This document shows, piece after piece, positions 1-6,777 of a stretch of 26,445 nt of DNA. Below the pieces are notes generated by a model. That model was not told where the DNA came from, did no database searches, and saw only the letters and a program-made list of their open reading frames with translations. The stretch's first letter is position 1; every line of letters begins with the position of its first letter. Position numbers and translations under genes: made by a program. This stretch comes from Saprospiraceae bacterium (GTDB lineage: Bacteria > Bacteroidota > Bacteroidia > Chitinophagales > Saprospiraceae), in the NCBI GenBank assembly GCA_020849825.1, contig JADZFP010000096.1, forward strand, positions 1-26,445, read 5' to 3'.

Positions 1-453
1 ATAGGCAGGGGATAGCAGGCTGTTGAGCAGCAACCAAAGTTCCTGCCCCTCCAGCACGCCGGTAGGTAGTTGAAACTTGCGCCTGACCAGGGGCAACTCC
101 ACGGCAAAACGCCCGTAGTCTCCCTTTTCCTCCATAATCATCGAACGAAGGGAGGTGCGGTTGGTCAGCAGGGCGTCCCAGTCGGTCCGGCGCGCGATTT
201 TTTCAATGCTGTCGCCCGAATAACCCACGGCATACAGGCCGCCAACCACGCTGCCCATGCTGGTGCCGGTGACGAAATCGATCTTCAAGCCTGCCGAATC
301 CACTGCTTTCAGGATGCCGATATGGGCGAGGCCCTTGGCGCCCCCGCCGCTGAGGGCGAGGCCGATTTTGGGGCGCCGGTCGGGCAGCGATTGTTGGGCG
401 AAACCGTCGATAGCATGGCAGAAGAACAAGAACAGACAGAAGAAAAATCGCAT
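1..453 (-). CDS. Patatin-like phospholipase (NTE/RssA type), exported, C-terminus beyond the left edge
   Basis: The minus strand from ATG at 453 is open to base 1, giving 151 residues with no stop, so the gene is cut by the window. Residues 1-19 form a hydrophobic signal peptide ending in FAQ. The patatin core begins near residue 29: glycine-rich oxyanion loop GGGAKG at 36-41 and nucleophile elbow GTSMG at 63-67 with Ser65 as predicted catalytic serine. The catalytic Asp (DG[GA]) would lie outside. Patatins are Ser-Asp dyad lipid acyl hydrolases. In Bacteroidota, exported members often continue into POTRA and outer-membrane barrel domains, which cannot be checked here. The signal peptide suggests periplasmic or outer-membrane action on phospholipids. 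The family call is firm; substrate and full architecture are unknown. A perfect -7 box lies 23 bases upstream of the ATG. Confidence 0.93.
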   Translation of the reverse strand, partial: MRFFFCLFLFFCHAIDGFAQQSLPDRRPKIGLALSGGGAKGLAHIGILKAVDSAGLKIDFVTGTSMGSVVGGLYAVGYSGDSIEKIARRTDWDALLTNRTSLRSMIMEEKGDYGRFAVELPLVRRKFQLPTGVLEGQELWLLLNSLLSPAY

Positions 454-475
454 GAATAATCAGGTTGGATGTCTA

Positions 476-483
476 CAAAGTTA
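476..483 (-). promoter_or_regulatory. Putative -7 element for the patatin gene
   Basis: On the minus strand the bases read TAACTTTG, a perfect match to the Bacteroidota -7 consensus TAnnTTTG. It would start transcription roughly 15-20 bases before the ATG at 453. No clear -33 TTG is present; the bases about 19-20 upstream read TTC. The call rests on the -7 match and position only. Confidence 0.4.
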
Positions 484-616
484 AAGTCAGGGATAGACGC
501 TTGAATCATCGAAACGGCAGGTTCGTCGTCCACAGGGATTTATTCAAATAATCATGTCACCTGAATTAATCAGAAGGCCTATTTTTCAAACGCTAATTTT
601 TGAATACGCTTTCCAC

Positions 617-2170
617 ATGCCAAACTACTTCAAAATTTACGGATGGCTCCTTGCGCTTTGCAGCAGCCTGTCCCTATCCGCCCAATCTCCCGCCGAATTC
701 GAATGGTTCGACGCATCCAAAAGCCCCGAACGCCAGTACACCATGGCCCTGCTACGGGCGGGCTACGAGGGTTTTCATCTGCTGCGCTGGCAGGACGAAA
801 TCACCGACTATCAGGGCAACAGCACGCCCGCTCACCCGGTGCTGGTCCATCTCGATCACCAGGGGAAGGTCAAAAAAAGCCGGCCGGCGCCCGGCTTCGA
901 ACCTGGCGCCGGCCGGACATTTCACTGGGCCGTCTCGAACGACAGCCTGGTTTTATTCGGATACCATACCCAGGACCAATACTATGCTTTCAACACCCGT
1001 TTGTTCGACCTGCGGCGCGGCGACTGGGCGGATACCGAGGAAACGCAGCTCTGGCTCAGCCCGCCCGAAGACCCCGAGCCCTTTGCCCGCAGCTGGTTTG
1101 TCCGTTCGCCCGACGGCAATTTTACCGCCTTGTACTGGTCGGACCGTAAATTGTTCAAATACGCGCTACTCGACCGCTCTCTGCGCATTGTGTATAAAAA
1201 AGAGGTCATCTGGCCCTCCGAACTCAATACCATCGCCGACGTACCCGAGGTTTTTTGCAGCAACCAGGGTGATTTGGTCCTTTATACGCGCATAAGCCCC
1301 GCACCGGGCCGCCAATCCATCCTGTTTCCCGCACATCCTAATAATTACAGAAAAAACGGAGAAAGCCTCGATTTGCCGCCCGGCGTGCTGATGACCTCGA
1401 ACGGCAATCCGCTGATCAACGCGCTGATGCTCTTGAAAAAGGATGAAGACAAATTTCATCTGTTCTACCCCGGCTTAGGCAAAAAGTTCATCTCCTCGCT
1501 CCTGTTCAGTCAGCAAGGCGGCGGACCCATACACTGCGCCGGACTGGCTTCCGACGAAGACTACGACCGGGCCGAATCCTTCTTTGTTTATCAGATAGAA
1601 CCCGGCTCCGTGCAGGCAAGCCTGTTGCAAAACACACCGCTTTCGCCCGCCCTTCGCAATGCCTTTCCGAGCTGCCGAAGCGACGGGCCCTCCGCCTCGC
1701 CAGCGCTCGAACATCTCTGGCTGCGCCAATGGCTCTGGACGGCCGACGGCCGGCCTTGGCTGCTGGCCGAGGGCGAACACGGACAGGGCGAGATCGAGAC
1801 AGGGGAGGCTGCCCTGTTGCGGCTCGACAGCACCTGGAAAGTCAACAGCGTGCGCCGGATCGATAAATACCAGGAGGTAAAAACCTACCGCGGCTACCGG
1901 TATTCGGGATCGACTGCCCTCATTCCCGCAGGCAAAAGCTGGTGGGCGCTGTGGCACAAAGGCCGTTTCCCGAACGCCCGGCTTATGCTGACCGATTGCA
2001 AATCGGGCGGCGATCCGCTGGCTTACGAACTGATCGGCGGTTCGCAACTGACCCTGGCATTGTTGCCGCACACGCAATTTTATTACCAGGGAAAATGGTA
2101 TTTCGCCGGCGACAGCGCCAGCGGCGATCGTTTCGGAGTGGGTGTACTTAGCCGCAAGCCAAAGAAGTAA
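617..2170 (+). CDS. Exported protein of unknown function (517 aa)
   Basis: The frame is open from an ATG at 554, but the ATG at 617 is preferred because it places a classical signal peptide at the N-terminus (MPNYFKIYGWLLALCSSLSL, cleavage probably after SAQ, residue 23). The mature part is rich in aromatic residues and Trp (for example LLRWQDEITDY, FVRSPDGNFTALYWSD, LWLRQWLWTADGRPW), with alternating hydrophobic strands suggesting an all-beta, possibly propeller-like fold. It ends in KPKK and has no recognisable T9SS sorting domain, so it is probably periplasmic or outer-membrane associated. I do not recognise the family. It is co-directional with the downstream aldehyde dehydrogenase (61-base gap), but a separate -7 element lies in that gap, so an operon is uncertain. 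It is divergent from the patatin gene across 163 bases. Confidence 0.82.
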   Translation: MPNYFKIYGWLLALCSSLSLSAQSPAEFEWFDASKSPERQYTMALLRAGYEGFHLLRWQDEITDYQGNSTPAHPVLVHLDHQGKVKKSRPAPGFEPGAGRTFHWAVSNDSLVLFGYHTQDQYYAFNTRLFDLRRGDWADTEETQLWLSPPEDPEPFARSWFVRSPDGNFTALYWSDRKLFKYALLDRSLRIVYKKEVIWPSELNTIADVPEVFCSNQGDLVLYTRISPAPGRQSILFPAHPNNYRKNGESLDLPPGVLMTSNGNPLINALMLLKKDEDKFHLFYPGLGKKFISSLLFSQQGGGPIHCAGLASDEDYDRAESFFVYQIEPGSVQASLLQNTPLSPALRNAFPSCRSDGPSASPALEHLWLRQWLWTADGRPWLLAEGEHGQGEIETGEAALLRLDSTWKVNSVRRIDKYQEVKTYRGYRYSGSTALIPAGKSWWALWHKGRFPNARLMLTDCKSGGDPLAYELIGGSQLTLALLPHTQFYYQGKWYFAGDSASGDRFGVGVLSRKPKK

Positions 2171-2188
2171 AATCTGGCGCCGGCTGCC

Positions 2189-2196
2189 TACCTTTG
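2189..2196 (+). promoter_or_regulatory. Putative -7 element for the aldehyde dehydrogenase
   Basis: TACCTTTG matches the Bacteroidota -7 consensus TAnnTTTG exactly and lies 35 bases before the ATG at 2232, giving a short leader. No good -33 TTG is seen at the expected distance, which would fall in the last codons of the upstream gene. Confidence 0.4.
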
Positions 2197-2231
2197 CGCC
2201 GCTTTTTGCACCACCCACCAATTAAACAGCC

Positions 2232-3764
2232 ATGCAAGTCAAAGATTTTTTGAAAAAACTCGGCCTCAAAACTAAAAACCCGGGTACCTGGACCGGCCAG
2301 GAATCGCTGACCGGCAGCGTCCGCAGTATTCAAAGCCACTCCCCGGTCGACGGCGAACTGATCGGTTCGGTTACCGTCACCACCCGCGAACAATACGAAC
2401 AAGTCATCGCCCGCGCACAGGAGGCATTCCTCGTCTGGCGCAACCTGCCGGCGCCCAAACGCGGCGAAATCGTGCGCCAATACGGCGAAGTGCTGCGCCA
2501 GTACAAAGATCCGCTCGGGCGCCTCGTCAGCTACGAAATGGGCAAAAGCCTGCAGGAAGGCTGGGGCGAAGTGCAGGAAATGATCGACATCTGCGATTTC
2601 GCCGTGGGGCTTTCCCGCCAGCTCTATGGCCTCAGCATGCACTCCGAGCGCCCGGGCCACCGCATGTACGAACAATGGCACCCGCTGGGTATCGTGGGCA
2701 TTATTTCGGCCTTCAATTTCCCGGTAGCCGTATGGTCGTGGAACGCCTGCATCGCCTGGGTGTGCGGCGACGTGTGCGTCTGGAAGGCTTCTGAAAAAAC
2801 GCCCTTGTGCAGCATCGCCTGCCAGCATCTGTTCCAGAAAGTACTGAAAGCCAATGACCTGCCCGAGGGCATCAGCTGCATCATCAACGGCGACTACCGC
2901 GTCGGCGAATACATGACCAAAGACGCCCGCGTGGCGCTGGTTTCCGCTACCGGCAGCACCCGCATGGGCAAAATCGTGGGCAAAACCGTGGCCGAGCGCC
3001 TCGGCCGCTCCCTGCTCGAACTCGGCGGCAACAACGCCATCATTATCACGCCCTCGGCCGATCTGAAAATCGTGCTCACCGGCGCGGTATTCGGAGCCGT
3101 CGGTACTGCCGGCCAGCGCTGCACCACCACCCGCCGCCTCATCATCCACGAGAGCTTGTACAACGACGTCAAAAAAGCCCTGGCCCAGGCCTATGCCCAG
3201 CTGCGCATCGGCGATCCGCTCGACCCGAACAACCACGTCGGGCCGCTGATCGACAAGGGCGCGGTGGAGAACTATCTGCACGCCATCAGCGAAGTGAAAA
3301 AAGCCGGCGGCAAATTTGTGGTCGAAGGCGGCGTACTCGAAGGCCCCGGCTACGAAAGCGGCTGCTACGTAAAACCCTGCATCGCCGAAGCCCAAAACGA
3401 CTGGGCAATCGTGCAGCACGAAACCTTCGCCCCGATCCTGTACCTGCTCAAATACAGCACGATCGAAGAGGCAATTGCCATCCAGAACGGCGTTCCGCAG
3501 GGCCTCTCCTCGGCCATCATGACCAACAACCTGCGCGAAGCCGAACGTTTCCTCTCGGTAGCCGGCTCCGACTGCGGCATCGCCAACGTCAACATCGGCA
3601 CCTCGGGCGCCGAAATTGGCGGGGCATTCGGCGGGGAAAAAGAAACCGGCGGCGGCCGCGAATCGGGCTCCGATTCCTGGAAAGCGTACATGCGCCGGCA
3701 GACCAATACCATCAACTACTCCGAGACTGTGCCGCTGGCGCAGGGGATCAAGTTTGATTTGTAA
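2232..3764 (+). CDS. Aldehyde dehydrogenase, ALDH7 (antiquitin / piperideine-6-carboxylate dehydrogenase) type
   Basis: Complete 510-residue NAD(P)-dependent aldehyde dehydrogenase, the usual length for ALDH7. Visible catalytic elements are Asn162 in AFNFPVAVW, general base Glu263 in LELGGNNA, and nucleophile Cys297 in GTAGQRCTTTRR. The GTAGQRCTTTRR context, the LYGLSMHSERPGHRMYEQWHP stretch and the C-terminal motifs GAEIGGAFGGEK and SGSDSWKAYMRRQT are characteristic of ALDH7. Bacterial ALDH7 enzymes oxidise alpha-aminoadipic semialdehyde (in equilibrium with piperideine-6-carboxylate) to alpha-aminoadipate in lysine catabolism. Some bacterial members serve osmoprotection or detoxify peroxidation aldehydes. 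No lysine-pathway gene is adjacent, so the substrate is inferred from family only. The protein is cytosolic with no signal peptide, and the gene ends in a strong terminator. Confidence 0.93.
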   Translation: MQVKDFLKKLGLKTKNPGTWTGQESLTGSVRSIQSHSPVDGELIGSVTVTTREQYEQVIARAQEAFLVWRNLPAPKRGEIVRQYGEVLRQYKDPLGRLVSYEMGKSLQEGWGEVQEMIDICDFAVGLSRQLYGLSMHSERPGHRMYEQWHPLGIVGIISAFNFPVAVWSWNACIAWVCGDVCVWKASEKTPLCSIACQHLFQKVLKANDLPEGISCIINGDYRVGEYMTKDARVALVSATGSTRMGKIVGKTVAERLGRSLLELGGNNAIIITPSADLKIVLTGAVFGAVGTAGQRCTTTRRLIIHESLYNDVKKALAQAYAQLRIGDPLDPNNHVGPLIDKGAVENYLHAISEVKKAGGKFVVEGGVLEGPGYESGCYVKPCIAEAQNDWAIVQHETFAPILYLLKYSTIEEAIAIQNGVPQGLSSAIMTNNLREAERFLSVAGSDCGIANVNIGTSGAEIGGAFGGEKETGGGRESGSDSWKAYMRRQTNTINYSETVPLAQGIKFDL

Positions 3765-3794
3765 TAGCGCGTTTTGATATTATTTTATGAAAAG

Positions 3795-3843
3795 CCGCGA
3801 AGTGCGCCAGGAATCTCTTTCCCGGTGCGCTTCGCGGTTTTTT
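3795..3843 (+). terminator. Rho-independent terminator after the aldehyde dehydrogenase
   Basis: A 14-base-pair stem (3795-3808 with 3824-3837, two G-U pairs) closes a 15-base loop and is followed by six T (3838-3843). It lies 30 bases after the stop codon at 3764. The opposite strand also has an A/T-rich flank, so it may act bidirectionally for the convergent gene ending at 3945. Confidence 0.85.
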
Positions 3844-3877
3844 ATGACATAAATGGCGGTATGGAGAGCCTGAAACC

Positions 3878-3910
3878 CTTCTTTGCGCCCACTGCGCCTT
3901 TGCGTGAAAA
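3878..3910. repeat. Intergenic element resembling the dispersed CTTTGCG..CCTTTGCGTGAAAA repeat
   Basis: This short stretch carries two spaced copies of TTTGCG followed by TGAAAA. Stretches of this kind (on the other strand TTCACGCAAAGGCGCA..GCAAAG) recur between genes in many environmental bacterial genomes and produce spurious ORFs reading HAKAQ..AQRR, as happens here on the minus strand. Only this copy was noticed in the window. The assignment as a dispersed repeat rests on remembered resemblance, not on a search. Confidence 0.4.
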
Positions 3911-3944
3911 TGTGTTCTGCGGGACTCCGGAATAGCCCAACCCC

Positions 3945-5348
3945 TCACCGCTCCACCTGCTCCAGTAACCAGTTTTTGGCCGTCAGCAGCCGGGTATTTT
4001 CTATCCTTTGTTTCAATTCTCCATAACGGGCCGCCCTCGCCTGCATGATCTGCCGCAGCAATTGCGTGAAATTGCGGTAACTGCCGCGCACGTCTTCCGA
4101 AATAATTTTGTTGCGCCGCAAATAGGTATCGAAAGCAATAAGCAGGCTTTCCAGCGCTTCGGTTTCACCGGTTTCGTAGTAAATTTTAGCCAACATCTCC
4201 TTTGCGCCAAGGTTGTAATGCACGTCGGTAAATTCCACCTTGTTGAGGTGTATCAGGGCGTCGTTGTAGCGGCGGGTGTAAAAAAAGAGTTCGGCCAGAT
4301 TGTAGTGCAGGGCGTCGGTTTTGAACTCCTCGTCGAGCAGTGCATTTTTTTCCCGGATAAACTGCTCCGTCCAGTCGAATTGCCGCAGGCGTAGCGCCAG
4401 TTTGATGATGTTTTTAAAATGCCAGGGCGACAACCGACCCTCCGCCGTCAGCAAGATGCCCGTCTCAACGCCGTTCTGATAAAGCGTCAGCGCTTCCTGC
4501 ACGTATTCCTCCCGCACTTTGCGTATCTGGCGGATGCAATAGTTCAAGGCGTATTCGTACAGCGTGGTCATTTCCGCTTTTTCAAAACGCCCGGCATTCA
4601 GGTCGAGCAGGCGCTTGAGTTGCTGAAAATCGTCGTCGGCCGGGTCGCGGGTCAGCAGGCGCAGAATGCGGAAATAGATGGCGATGCCCGGCGCCTCGCC
4701 CTGAAAGGTTTGCTTGTCGAGCGCCCGCCTGATTTCTTCGAGCCAGTGCAGATGAAAAGGCGCGGTCGTCACGGCCTGACTGTTGAGCATGGCGCAGGTG
4801 TATTTCAGTTTTTCCGTCAGGTAAAACCCGTCGAGGCTGTCGGCAGCCATTTGCGCGCTGTCGTGCAGGCGGCGGTGGCCCTGACGGTCGAAGTGGGCGC
4901 GTTCGAGGTCGTGCAGGCGGTAAGCATGGTAAAAATGTGTGGCATCGCGCAGGGGCGATTGCGCAAGATCATCGCCCAGCCGGTCGGCAATGAAGCGGTA
5001 GTGTTTGTCGAGGCCTCGGCGCGACAGTCCGTCGAGCGTATAGAGCGTGGCGGCGACCGTATCGGCGCGGTAGCGCTCCTGACCGATGAAGCCTTCGGCC
5101 AGTTCCAGCAATTGCGACATCAGGTGGTTGAGGGCGCGATCATCGAAAGGCGCATCGCCAAACAAGGCTTTCCAGGCGCTCGTACGACCGACTTCCGCGA
5201 ACGCCGGCGCGCGAACTGCCAGCCATTCGCCGAAGCAGGTCAGTTGTTCGTTGCGGTTGAAATAGGGCGAGTGCAGATAGGCGGAGAAGGCCCTCCATTC
5301 TTTGGGCGAAAAACCGCGCAGGAGTTCGATCAGCTTGCTTTTGACCAC
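3945..5348 (-). CDS. Unnamed ~460-aa helical/TPR-like family, copy A
   Basis: A 467-residue predicted cytosolic protein without signal peptide or membrane segment. The start is GTG at 5348. No in-frame ATG lies upstream, and this start aligns residue for residue with copy B at 23802 (SPYFNR at 27-32 here, SPFFNR at 27-32 there). Shared blocks with copy B are: the N-terminal SP[YF]FNR segment; a [AS]LNH segment near 90; LDGFYLTEKLKYTCAM (LSQFFLLDNLRWACTA in B); a helix with NYCIRQ/NFCIRR; a paired-helix region resembling TPRs (YNLAELFFYTRRYNDAL versus YNLAIFYYRAADYGRAL, then E.LAKIYYETGE versus R.LLKSYYELGE); SYRN; and a terminal WLL. I know of no assigned function. It is divergent from a T9SS dockerin-like protein across a 275-base AT-rich region and convergent with the aldehyde dehydrogenase. 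Confidence 0.88.
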   Translation of the reverse strand: MVKSKLIELLRGFSPKEWRAFSAYLHSPYFNRNEQLTCFGEWLAVRAPAFAEVGRTSAWKALFGDAPFDDRALNHLMSQLLELAEGFIGQERYRADTVAATLYTLDGLSRRGLDKHYRFIADRLGDDLAQSPLRDATHFYHAYRLHDLERAHFDRQGHRRLHDSAQMAADSLDGFYLTEKLKYTCAMLNSQAVTTAPFHLHWLEEIRRALDKQTFQGEAPGIAIYFRILRLLTRDPADDDFQQLKRLLDLNAGRFEKAEMTTLYEYALNYCIRQIRKVREEYVQEALTLYQNGVETGILLTAEGRLSPWHFKNIIKLALRLRQFDWTEQFIREKNALLDEEFKTDALHYNLAELFFYTRRYNDALIHLNKVEFTDVHYNLGAKEMLAKIYYETGETEALESLLIAFDTYLRRNKIISEDVRGSYRNFTQLLRQIMQARAARYGELKQRIENTRLLTAKNWLLEQVER

Positions 5349-5399
5349 GGCGTAAACAGGATTTTTTTTGTCGTGCAGCGGCGAATTTAGCAGGCTGAA

Positions 5400-5540
5400 A
5401 AAGTATTTTGAATCTTAAAATTTGATTTTTTAAAATTTTAACACTAATATTTTTAAACAAAAAACATTGATTATCAAATTTTTAAAATCTTAAATTTTAT
5501 TGTAAAACCCATAAAAACACCTGATTTTATTGTCAAAATG
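5400..5540. other. AT-rich divergent intergenic island
   Basis: Most of the 275 bases between copy A and the dockerin-like gene is almost pure A/T, in sharp contrast to the GC-rich genes on both sides. It contains near-palindromic stretches: TTAAAATTT (5415-5423) is inverted as AAATTTTAA (5433-5441), and a related ATCTTAAATTTTA follows around 5489-5501. Such a tract would be curved or easily melted and probably carries promoters for both divergent genes. I see no ORF or RNA gene in it. Confidence 0.6.
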
Positions 5541-5542
5541 TA

Positions 5543-5574
5543 TTTGCCTGCCCAGTTCACGCCCCGCACTTTTG
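5543..5574 (+). promoter_or_regulatory. Putative Bacteroidota promoter of the dockerin-like gene
   Basis: TTTG at 5543-5546 matches the -33 box and CACTTTTG at 5567-5574 matches the -7 box TAnnTTTG in 7 of 8 positions (C for the first T). The spacing of 20 bases is what this sigma factor prefers. Transcription would start near 5581, about 40 bases before the ATG at 5624. Confidence 0.55.
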
Positions 5575-5623
5575 TACCGTCAATGAATGTCAACCGCCTT
5601 GTGTGGCCTGAATGGAAGAAAAC

Positions 5624-6715
5624 ATGAAACGACTTATTATCTACCTGATTTTTGCGCTGACGAATTCGGCGGCCCTGCAAGGCCAGCCCCTGGAGGTATG
5701 GCCTGGCGACGTGACCAACAACGGCGTGGTCAACAATATCGACTTTCTGCACCTGGGCCTGGCATACAACTACGTCGGTCCGGCCCGCAACTCCATCAAC
5801 GTCAACTGGCAGCCCCTGCAAGCCAGTCCGTGGAACGGGCAATTTGCCAACGGCGTCAACTATGCCTACGGCGACTGCAACGGCGACGGCATTGTCAATT
5901 ACTTCTACGACGCCTTCCCGATCTACGTACACTACGGCAAAACCCACGGCACGGTGACGCCCGACACCTACCCGACCGGGGTTCCGGGTATCGATCCCGC
6001 CCTCGAATTCGACCCCAACGCGGCGCCTTCGCAGGTATCGGGCGGGCAGCAGTTCAGTTTGCCCATTTTGCTGGGCAGCCAGGCCATCCCAATGGAAGAT
6101 TTTTACGGCGTAGCCTTCTCTGTCTTCGTCGACCGCGATTTTGTGGATGTGGACCAGGTAGATTTCGATTTCAGTGCGGCCTCCTGGGCCAACCCCGACA
6201 ACGACCGCATTTTCAGCATCAACCGGGTATCCGACCGGCGCATCGACGTGGGTTGGGTACGCACCGATCACAACGAAAAAAGCGGTTATGGCCCCATCGG
6301 AGAGGCCAGTTTCATTGTCATCGACGACGTGGTGAGCGTGCAGCAATCTTTCATGATTCGCATCGATTCCATCAAGGTGTACGACCGTTTTGGCAACGAG
6401 GCGGCCGTAGCAGGCGACACGCTCTGGGTCAACGTCACGCCCGACTCGCAGGCCAATGCCACCAATGCCCCCTTGCTTGCCCAACATACTCCGAGAATAA
6501 CACCCAACCCGGCCTCGGAAAGTTTCAGCATCGAAGCCGGCGCCCCGATCCGGCTGCTGAGCCTGTACGACGCCTCGGGTCGCATCTTATTACAGGCCCG
6601 GCCCGACGACCGGCGTTATTCCTGTCGCTTGCCCGAGTTGAGGGCCGGCCTGTATTTTCTTCAAATTCAAACGGATAAGGGGTTGTTCTTTCAAAAAATT
6701 GCTATCCAGCCCTGA
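5624..6715 (+). CDS. T9SS-exported protein with dockerin-like repeats and possible cohesin-like domain
   Basis: 363 residues from the ATG at 5624; an in-frame ATG at 5612 would only add MEEN before a normal signal peptide (MKRLIIYLIFAL..., cleavage near Gln21). Residues 28-40 form a calcium-loop-like dockerin segment (GDVTNNGVVNNID, acidic or amide residues at loop positions 1, 3, 5 and 12). Residues 83-96 form a second (GDCNGDGIVN) whose last acidic residue is one place late. About 110-270 is a beta-rich domain (FYGVAFSVFVDRDFVDV..., GEASFIVID) resembling cohesin-like folds; that resemblance is tentative. Residues from about 285 are a T9SS type A sorting domain (ITPNPASESFSIEAG..., LYDASGRILL, GLYFLQIQTDKG). 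The product is expected to be exported and surface-anchored or released. It is divergent from copy A and 62 bases upstream of the PKD protein. Partner or substrate unknown. Confidence 0.88.
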   Translation: MKRLIIYLIFALTNSAALQGQPLEVWPGDVTNNGVVNNIDFLHLGLAYNYVGPARNSINVNWQPLQASPWNGQFANGVNYAYGDCNGDGIVNYFYDAFPIYVHYGKTHGTVTPDTYPTGVPGIDPALEFDPNAAPSQVSGGQQFSLPILLGSQAIPMEDFYGVAFSVFVDRDFVDVDQVDFDFSAASWANPDNDRIFSINRVSDRRIDVGWVRTDHNEKSGYGPIGEASFIVIDDVVSVQQSFMIRIDSIKVYDRFGNEAAVAGDTLWVNVTPDSQANATNAPLLAQHTPRITPNPASESFSIEAGAPIRLLSLYDASGRILLQARPDDRRYSCRLPELRAGLYFLQIQTDKGLFFQKIAIQP

Positions 6716-6777
6716 CCAAGAATATCGCGCGCGGCACATCCTTTTTTTCCTTAACACAAAGACAAAAACATCTGATT

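Noticed and set aside
70..459. Plus-strand 129-residue ORF at the left edge
   Set aside because: It is antisense to the patatin-like gene, whose GGGAKG and GTSMG motifs fix the true frame on the minus strand.
2148..3419. 423-residue minus-strand ORF
   Set aside because: It is antisense to the ALDH7 gene, which carries intact catalytic motifs; long antisense frames arise from the GC-rich codon usage. The translated sequence is low-complexity in Ala, Gly, Phe and His.
3748..3948. 66-residue minus-strand ORF containing HFHAKAQWAQRR
   Set aside because: It translates the intergenic terminator and the TTTGCG-type repeat; such HAKAQRR peptides are well-known artefacts of that element.
5400..5540. 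Small RNA or origin of replication in the AT-rich island
   Set aside because: Only simple A/T palindromes are seen, with no DnaA-box cluster, no dnaA/dnaN neighbours and no GC-rich RNA fold; a divergent promoter region is sufficient explanation.
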